Position numbers and translations under genes: made by a program
Origin: Geomonas silvestris
Lineage (GTDB): Bacteria > Desulfobacterota > Desulfuromonadia > Geobacterales > Geobacteraceae
Direction of reading: 5' to 3'
DNA length: 64,000 bases
Assembly: GCF_014193515.1 (NCBI RefSeq)
Contig: NZ_BLXX01000004.1
Location: 1 to 64,000, forward strand
Notes under the pieces: model-generated
Databases searched by the model: none
The model's input: only the letters and a program-made list of their open reading frames with translations
What the model was told of the DNA's origin: nothing
In this document: one piece after another, positions 61,668-64,000 of the stretch
How positions within the stretch are numbered: position 1 is the first letter of the stretch
How the letters are laid out: every line of letters starts with the position of its first letter

Positions 61668-62903
61668 TCAGAGCGCGGCACTGAGGCGGTCCGACCAGGT
61701 GATGGTTTCCAGCTGTGCGGCGAGCAGCTGGTCGAGCGAAATACCGCACTGCTCCATGTGGCGGTTCACGGCGTGGAAATCGGCCTGCTCCAGCTTCTCG
61801 GCCAGGAGCAGCAGCTCCCCCAGCGGCCCGGTGCGCGACAGCAGCGCGTCGCGCACGTCGTCCACCAGGTTCAGCTTGGTGACCAATTCCCCCATGGAGA
61901 CCTCGAACAGGACGTCGATGAGCGAGAGGATCCCGGCCATGAAGGCGCGGTCCGCCACCTCCTGGACCTCCCCTGCGGCGCCGGTCTGCACCAGGACCTC
62001 CAGGAGTTTCCCGCGCATGGCGGCAATTTCCAGCAAGGGGCTCTGGGCGCCGCCGGTCTCGCCCGTCGCGTAGAGCGCCAGGGTGATCCAGCGCTTTAAC
62101 TGCTCGCGCCCCAGGACCATGAGCGCGTGGCGCAGGGTCTTGATGCGCACCCTGAGGCCGATGGCCACCGAGTTCACCAGCCTCAACAGGTTGAAGGTGA
62201 GCCCGGGGTTCTTCTTGAAGGTCTCCTCGATCTCGGAGAGGTCGGACTCGGCCATCACCTGCTGCATGAGCTGCAGCATGGTCAGCTTGCCGACGTCCAG
62301 CCGGTTCTGCTTGAGGACCACCGGGCGCGCGAAGTAGTACCCCTGGAACAGGTCGAAGCCGAGTTGGGCGCAGATGCCGTACTGCTCGGCGCTCTCCACC
62401 TTCTCGGCCAGGAGCACCAGCGGCCAGGCGCGCAGCCCGTCGACGTTGCGGCCGATCTCCTCCCGGGAGATCCCCAGCACGTCGAGCTTCACGATGTCCA
62501 CGATCTGGTAGATGGGGGCGAAATCGGGTGAGTAGACGTGGTCGTCCAGGGCGAGCGTGAACCCCTGGGCCTTGAGGTCGCGGCAGCGCGCCACCACCTC
62601 GGCGTCCAAAAGGATGGTCTCCAAAAGCTCGATGACCACCTGGTCCTTGGGAAGCAGCTCCACCGCGTCGCTCATCAGCATCTCGCGGGTGACGTTGAAG
62701 AACCCCTTGTGGCGCCCCAATACGTCCTGGAACCCGAAATCGCTGAGCGCGTTCACGATGACGCTGGCGCTCGCGACGTGGGTATCCCGGAAGTTGGCGA
62801 CGGCAAGGCTCTCGGCGGACCTGAACAACAGCTCGAACCCCACGATCCGCTGGGCCTTGTTCAGTATCGGCTGGCGCCCCAGAAAGAATTTTTCCCCCGT
62901 CAT
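61668..62903 (-). CDS. EAL-like / HDOD signalling protein (YuxH type)
   Basis: A 411-residue protein: a degenerate EAL domain (residues 5-200, starting FLGRQPILNKAQRIVGFELLFR) and an HDOD domain (about 205-400, with FKKNPGLTFNLLRLVNSVAIG). Catalytic EAL residues are changed: EALLR is FELLFR and the DDFG motif is DDH, so c-di-GMP hydrolysis is unlikely although binding is possible. Such YuxH-like proteins are frequent in Geobacter-type genomes. It lies 62 nt after the cheB stop on the same strand, suggesting a motility or chemotaxis context. Confidence 0.88.
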   Translation of the reverse strand: MTGEKFFLGRQPILNKAQRIVGFELLFRSAESLAVANFRDTHVASASVIVNALSDFGFQDVLGRHKGFFNVTREMLMSDAVELLPKDQVVIELLETILLDAEVVARCRDLKAQGFTLALDDHVYSPDFAPIYQIVDIVKLDVLGISREEIGRNVDGLRAWPLVLLAEKVESAEQYGICAQLGFDLFQGYYFARPVVLKQNRLDVGKLTMLQLMQQVMAESDLSEIEETFKKNPGLTFNLLRLVNSVAIGLRVRIKTLRHALMVLGREQLKRWITLALYATGETGGAQSPLLEIAAMRGKLLEVLVQTGAAGEVQEVADRAFMAGILSLIDVLFEVSMGELVTKLNLVDDVRDALLSRTGPLGELLLLAEKLEQADFHAVNRHMEQCGISLDQLLAAQLETITWSDRLSAAL

Positions 62904-62965
62904 ACGAGCCTCGTTTCCCGTACCTGTCGAGGCCGGTCCCGACAGGACCGACCGGATCGCCGTCG

Positions 62966-64000
<1,035 letters not shown>

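Overview
The window (about 64 kb, high GC) looks like a chromosomal segment of a Geobacteraceae-type deltaproteobacterium (Geobacter/Geomonas/Citrifermentans-like). This rests on the overall gene content, a DUF6178-like protein, an EAL-like/HDOD signalling protein beside cheB, Moco riboswitches, and interspersed repeats of kinds I associate with such genomes. The genus is inference; no rRNA or tRNA gene was seen.

Region 1 (1-5.5 kb, minus strand): the first 26 codons of an IS3-type transposase OrfA at the left edge, then two units that each start with a probable molybdenum-cofactor (Moco) riboswitch. One riboswitch precedes an ECF-type transporter operon (double ATPase, EcfT-like protein, S-component-like membrane protein, TonB-like protein). 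The other precedes a TiaS-like (tRNA-Ile2 agmatinylcytidine synthase-like) gene and a tiny cysteine-motif protein. Neither gene set is a textbook Moco target, so this is the most novel signal here.

Region 2 (5.5-11.1 kb, plus strand): phosphate regulon with psiE-like, pstS, pstC, pstA, pstB and phoU, with PhoB-box-like direct repeats (11-bp period) upstream of psiE and pstS.

Region 3 (11.2-23.3 kb): housekeeping and mixed genes. These are a small zinc-ribbon protein, a D-2-hydroxyacid dehydrogenase plus DUF502 pair, ctpA plus a divergent miaA-like gene, cysE, mtaB, a REC-histidine kinase hybrid, a DUF6178 protein, a YkgJ-like cysteine-cluster protein, and GspB-like and ExeA/GspA-like proteins.

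Region 4 (23.4-55.5 kb, all minus strand): a large Wzx/Wzy-type surface polysaccharide locus. It runs from a 1005-residue Wza-type export protein and a Wzz-type protein through a WxcM-like acetyltransferase/isomerase fusion, a DegT aminotransferase, an acyltransferase, a Wzx flippase, five or more glycosyltransferases, two asparagine-synthase paralogues, a CofD/YvcK-like protein overlapping a HAD phosphatase, a nucleotidyltransferase, a Wzy candidate, an epimerase, a sugar-phosphate transferase, a CapD/WbpM dehydratase and a Wzi-like outer-membrane protein, to cysC and a cysN with a degenerate second CysC domain but no cysD. One glycosyltransferase (GT2) gene carries a single-base frameshift at a homopolymer.

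Region 5 (56-61.5 kb, minus strand): the complete KDO set kdsB, pyrG, kdsA, kdsD and kdsC. Region 6 (61.7-64 kb): an EAL-like/HDOD protein and a 5'-truncated cheB running off the right edge.

Intergenic spaces carry several distinct repeat families: 7-nt, 21-nt and about 40-nt repeats, and GC-rich palindromes.
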